A program made the translations under genes and the position numbers. Of a stretch of DNA of 36,757 bases, positions 34,647 through 36,757 are shown piece after piece (the first letter of the stretch is position 1; each line of letters starts with the position of its first letter). The stretch comes from Candidatus Omnitrophota bacterium. GTDB lineage: Bacteria > Omnitrophota > Gorgyraeia > Gygaellales > JAMWDD01. Under the pieces are notes generated by a model, which saw only the letters and a list, made by a program, of their open reading frames with translations, searched no databases and had not been told where the DNA came from. The stretch lies in the NCBI GenBank assembly GCA_028717645.1, contig JAQUNK010000013.1, positions 1-36,757 on the forward strand, written 5' to 3'.

Positions 34647-35876
34647 TTAAGCTTTTTCTACTACTAAGACAGAATTAATTCCGCCCCTGCCGCGCGAAAT
34701 GATCAGGGCCTTTTTAATTTCAGAAGGTTTTGCTTCTTTAGTTACATAATTTAATCCGTTCGGGCTCGGCTCGTCCAGATTCACGGTAGGCGGGACCAGG
34801 TTATGCTCCATGGCCTGGATGGTGACAATGAGGTCCATTGCTCCCGAGGCGCCCAGCAAGTTCCCGAACATCGATTTCGGGCAGCTTATGGGTATGTCTT
34901 TTGAGCGCGTGCCGAAAACATTCTTTATCGCAGCTGCCTCGGAATTATCCCAGATGTCTATGGCTGCGCCGTCTAAACTGATATAATCTATTTCATCTTT
35001 GGATATCTTGGCGTCGGTAAGTGCCAGGTTGATCGCCCGGCTCAATTCTTTTCCGTCGGAGGCGGGATTGATCCGGTTCACTCCGTCACAGCTGGTGCCA
35101 TAGCCTGAAATATAGGCTGAGATATTCGCGGATCTGGCCTTAGCGCGCGCGACGGGTTCCATCACTACAATGCCTGCGCCTTCACCGATGACCATACCAC
35201 TGCGTTTCTTGTCAAAAGGCCGGTATGCACTTTCCGGATGTGCGTTATCTTTAGAGAGGCCGCCGTAAGTATTGCAGCATAACAAAGCGTAAGGAGTGAC
35301 CGGCGCCTCCATCCCTCCGGCGAGGATCATATTCAGTCTATTTTTATTCAATGTTTTTGCCGCGTAGCCGATGGCCATCAGCGAACTTGCCCTGTCTGCG
35401 ACCACGGTCTTGCTGAAACCTTTTATACCGTAATAAATGGAGATCTGCCCCTGGGGCGCAGCCGGGAACCAGGCCGAGGCCATGTAGGGCGAAACTCCCT
35501 CGCGGCCCTCGATGTATAGATCGCGTAGTTCCGTTTCCGCGTAGAGCCATCCGCCGATGGCATTACCTAAAAATATGCCTACCTGATTCGGATCCTCTTG
35601 GGCGATCTCGATACCTGCATCCTGCAGGCTCATTTCCGAGGCGATCAGGGCCATGTGCGAGAAGGCGTCTATCTTTTTTAAGAGCCGCTCGGAAACATGG
35701 CTGTATTTTTCCAGGTCGTCAATCTGCCCGGCGATATGCGACGGGTAGCGGGACGCGTCAAAACGGGTGATCTTTTTGATAAATGACCTGCCGCTTTTTA
35801 TATTCGCCCAGAATTGACGGCGGCCGATGCCTGAAGGCGCGACTACTCCTATTCCTGTAACTGCTATTTTATCCAC
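34647..35876 (-). CDS. Chain-length factor (KS-beta-like ketosynthase without catalytic residues)
   Basis: 409 residues from the GTG at 35876, which has AAGGAAGG 6 bases upstream. An in-frame ATG at 35894 has no ribosome-binding site. The thiolase-fold order of FabF/KS enzymes is complete, but the active-site Cys position holds Arg162 (VVADRASSLMAIG), the first His position holds Asp302 (SLDGAAID) and the second His position holds Asn339 (MFGNLLGASGA). All three catalytic residues are thus lost, as in chain-length factors that pair with an active ketosynthase. In classical ones the Cys is replaced by Gln, so Arg is unusual. The active partner lies directly upstream at 35982. Confidence 0.88.
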   Translation of the reverse strand: MDKIAVTGIGVVAPSGIGRRQFWANIKSGRSFIKKITRFDASRYPSHIAGQIDDLEKYSHVSERLLKKIDAFSHMALIASEMSLQDAGIEIAQEDPNQVGIFLGNAIGGWLYAETELRDLYIEGREGVSPYMASAWFPAAPQGQISIYYGIKGFSKTVVADRASSLMAIGYAAKTLNKNRLNMILAGGMEAPVTPYALLCCNTYGGLSKDNAHPESAYRPFDKKRSGMVIGEGAGIVVMEPVARAKARSANISAYISGYGTSCDGVNRINPASDGKELSRAINLALTDAKISKDEIDYISLDGAAIDIWDNSEAAAIKNVFGTRSKDIPISCPKSMFGNLLGASGAMDLIVTIQAMEHNLVPPTVNLDEPSPNGLNYVTKEAKPSEIKKALIISRGRGGINSVLVVEKA

Positions 35877-35894
35877 CCCGCACCTTCCTTTCAT

Positions 35895-35981
35895 TCTTAT
35901 TTCTTAAACAATAGTTTAACTCTCTTCCTACCCACAGCCTTCTTCAAATTCATCTTGAATATCAAGAAGGTGCGGGGTCCA
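35895..35981. other. Gap between the two ketosynthase genes
   Basis: About 105 bases when measured to the chosen GTG start. It contains the phrase AAGGTGCGGGGT close to KS-alpha's end; the same phrase occurs near the chain-length factor start and in front of the tRNA-Ala promoter. I see no clear promoter or terminator, so the pair is probably co-transcribed. Confidence 0.4.
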
Positions 35982-36757
35982 TTATCCACCAAACCTTTTC
36001 AAGATTAACGCCGAATGAATTCCGGAAAAACCGCTGCTGGTCTTGATGATAGTATCCACCTTTTTTTCGCGGGCAACATTCGGGATATAGTCCAAATCAC
36101 ACAACGGGTCTTTTTCCTGCTGATTTATCGTCGGGGGAAGAAGGTTCCTTTGAAAGATCATGGAGCAAACCACCAGCTCAATGGCATTGGCCGCAGCCAG
36201 GGGATGCCCGATCATGGATTTAAGCGAACTGGCGGGCAGTTTATAGGCATAGTCGCCAAAAACCATTTTATAGGCTGAGGTCTCGAAGATATCATTCATG
36301 CGCGTGGATGAGCCGTGGGCATTGATATAATCTATCTGCTGCGGTTTCATCCCTGCGTCTTTAAGCGCTAAATTGATACAATTGGCCATGGCCGATCCGT
36401 CGGAGGGCAAGTCGGTCATATGGAAGGCATTGCAGCTGGTGCCGAAACCCATGACCTCGGCATAAATAAAGGCATTGCGTTTCAGCGCGTGGTTCAATTC
36501 CTCTAAGACGAGTATTCCAGAACCCTCGGATAAAACAAAACCGTCGCGTTTTTTATCAAACGGCCGGCTGGCTGCTTCGGGGTCGTCGTTACGCGCCGAT
36601 AAAACATTGACCACGTCGAACGCGCCGAAAGTGATCGGCGTGATCGGCGCTTCCGCAGCACCGGTGATCATAATGTCCTGCTCGCCATCCTGAATAGTTT
36701 CCAGGCCGAAGCCCAAAGAATCTGTTCCGGCGGTACAGCCTGTAGAAAGGGTATTAC
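35982..36757 (-). CDS. Ketosynthase alpha subunit (KS-alpha/FabF-like), C-terminal part, runs off the right edge
   Basis: About 257 residues are visible, with the frame open to the window end, so the N-terminal third is missing. The catalytic Cys is present in TGCTAGTDSLG (codon 36735-36737). The first His follows in NAHGSSTRMND (36315-36317) and the second in SMIGHPLAAA (near 36205). It is therefore active, unlike the following chain-length factor. It would condense malonyl-ACP units on the ACP at 32769. A TTG at 36716 is in frame but lies inside the conserved core and is not the start. Confidence 0.92.
   Translation of the reverse strand, partial: NTLSTGCTAGTDSLGFGLETIQDGEQDIMITGAAEAPITPITFGAFDVVNVLSARNDDPEAASRPFDKKRDGFVLSEGSGILVLEELNHALKRNAFIYAEVMGFGTSCNAFHMTDLPSDGSAMANCINLALKDAGMKPQQIDYINAHGSSTRMNDIFETSAYKMVFGDYAYKLPASSLKSMIGHPLAAANAIELVVCSMIFQRNLLPPTINQQEKDPLCDLDYIPNVAREKKVDTIIKTSSGFSGIHSALILKRFGG

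Noticed and set aside
36000-36716. A TTG at 36716 as the start of a short ketosynthase
   Set aside because: The frame continues upstream through the catalytic Cys motif TGCTAGTD to the window edge, so the gene is only cut by the window.

Overview
The window looks like chromosomal DNA from an uncultivated, diderm, probably anaerobic bacterium. The best guess is the Omnitrophota (OP3) or a relative. The reasons are a giant exported multidomain protein, a ComEA/LeuS/GltX core set with bacterial tRNAs, type IV pilus and c-di-GMP genes, a 2-oxoacid:ferredoxin oxidoreductase subunit, and a B12-dependent radical SAM enzyme next to a ketosynthase/chain-length-factor pair. The phylum is inferred from gene content. 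No marker gene here proves it.

Layout. 1-3.1 kb (minus strand): the 5' part of a comEA-like gene, then leuS. 3.1-5.4 kb (plus): tRNA-Ala(GGC) behind a near-consensus promoter, a small membrane protein, tRNA-Leu(CAA), and a TMTC-like membrane glycosyltransferase with C-terminal TPRs, closed by a strong hairpin. 5.5-9.1 kb (minus): tRNA-Leu(GAG), a UvrD/PcrA helicase, a PilZ protein, two half-size EamA transporters, and tRNA-Gln(CTG), whose 5' end is partly duplicated upstream. 9.4-12.1 kb (plus): a Wzx-type flippase and a PilZ-PilT fusion. 12.1-13.2 kb (minus): a HAMP-like membrane protein and a DUF3047 protein. 13.3-25.1 kb: a palindromic repeat, a large terminator, and one 3782-codon gene with a structured leader and paired operator-like sites upstream. 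25.1-36.8 kb (minus): a dense, largely co-directional run of two lipoproteins, gltX, an oxidoreductase gamma subunit, an aldolase-SCP2 fusion, a nucleoside phosphorylase, an amidohydrolase, an unknown helical protein, then a type II polyketide/fatty-acid-like set (SDR reductase, SRPBCC cyclase, cyclase-family hydrolase, ACP, B12 radical SAM, chain-length factor, ketosynthase running off the end).

The most unusual object is the giant gene. It is built from about eleven protein-sized segments of roughly 100-660 residues, joined by short linkers centred on S-S-P-(V/L/M). Three linkers share a longer module, P-Q-K-x-G-x-S-S-P-V. Two internal segments begin with a signal-peptide-like stretch directly after the linker. 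The segments include HEAT repeats, an HExxH metallopeptidase-like domain, a caspase-like His/Cys domain, a GHKL ATPase, a protein-kinase-like domain, and one clear plus one degenerate methyltransferase-like domain. I read this as a possible bacterial polyprotein, or as a protein assembled by repeated fusion at a recurrent linker.

The second interesting object is the KS-alpha/CLF/ACP cluster at the right end. The second ketosynthase has lost all three catalytic residues, as expected of a chain-length factor. Reductase, cyclase and B12 radical SAM genes accompany it, so a small exported or membrane polyketide or an unusual lipid is a reasonable guess for the product.
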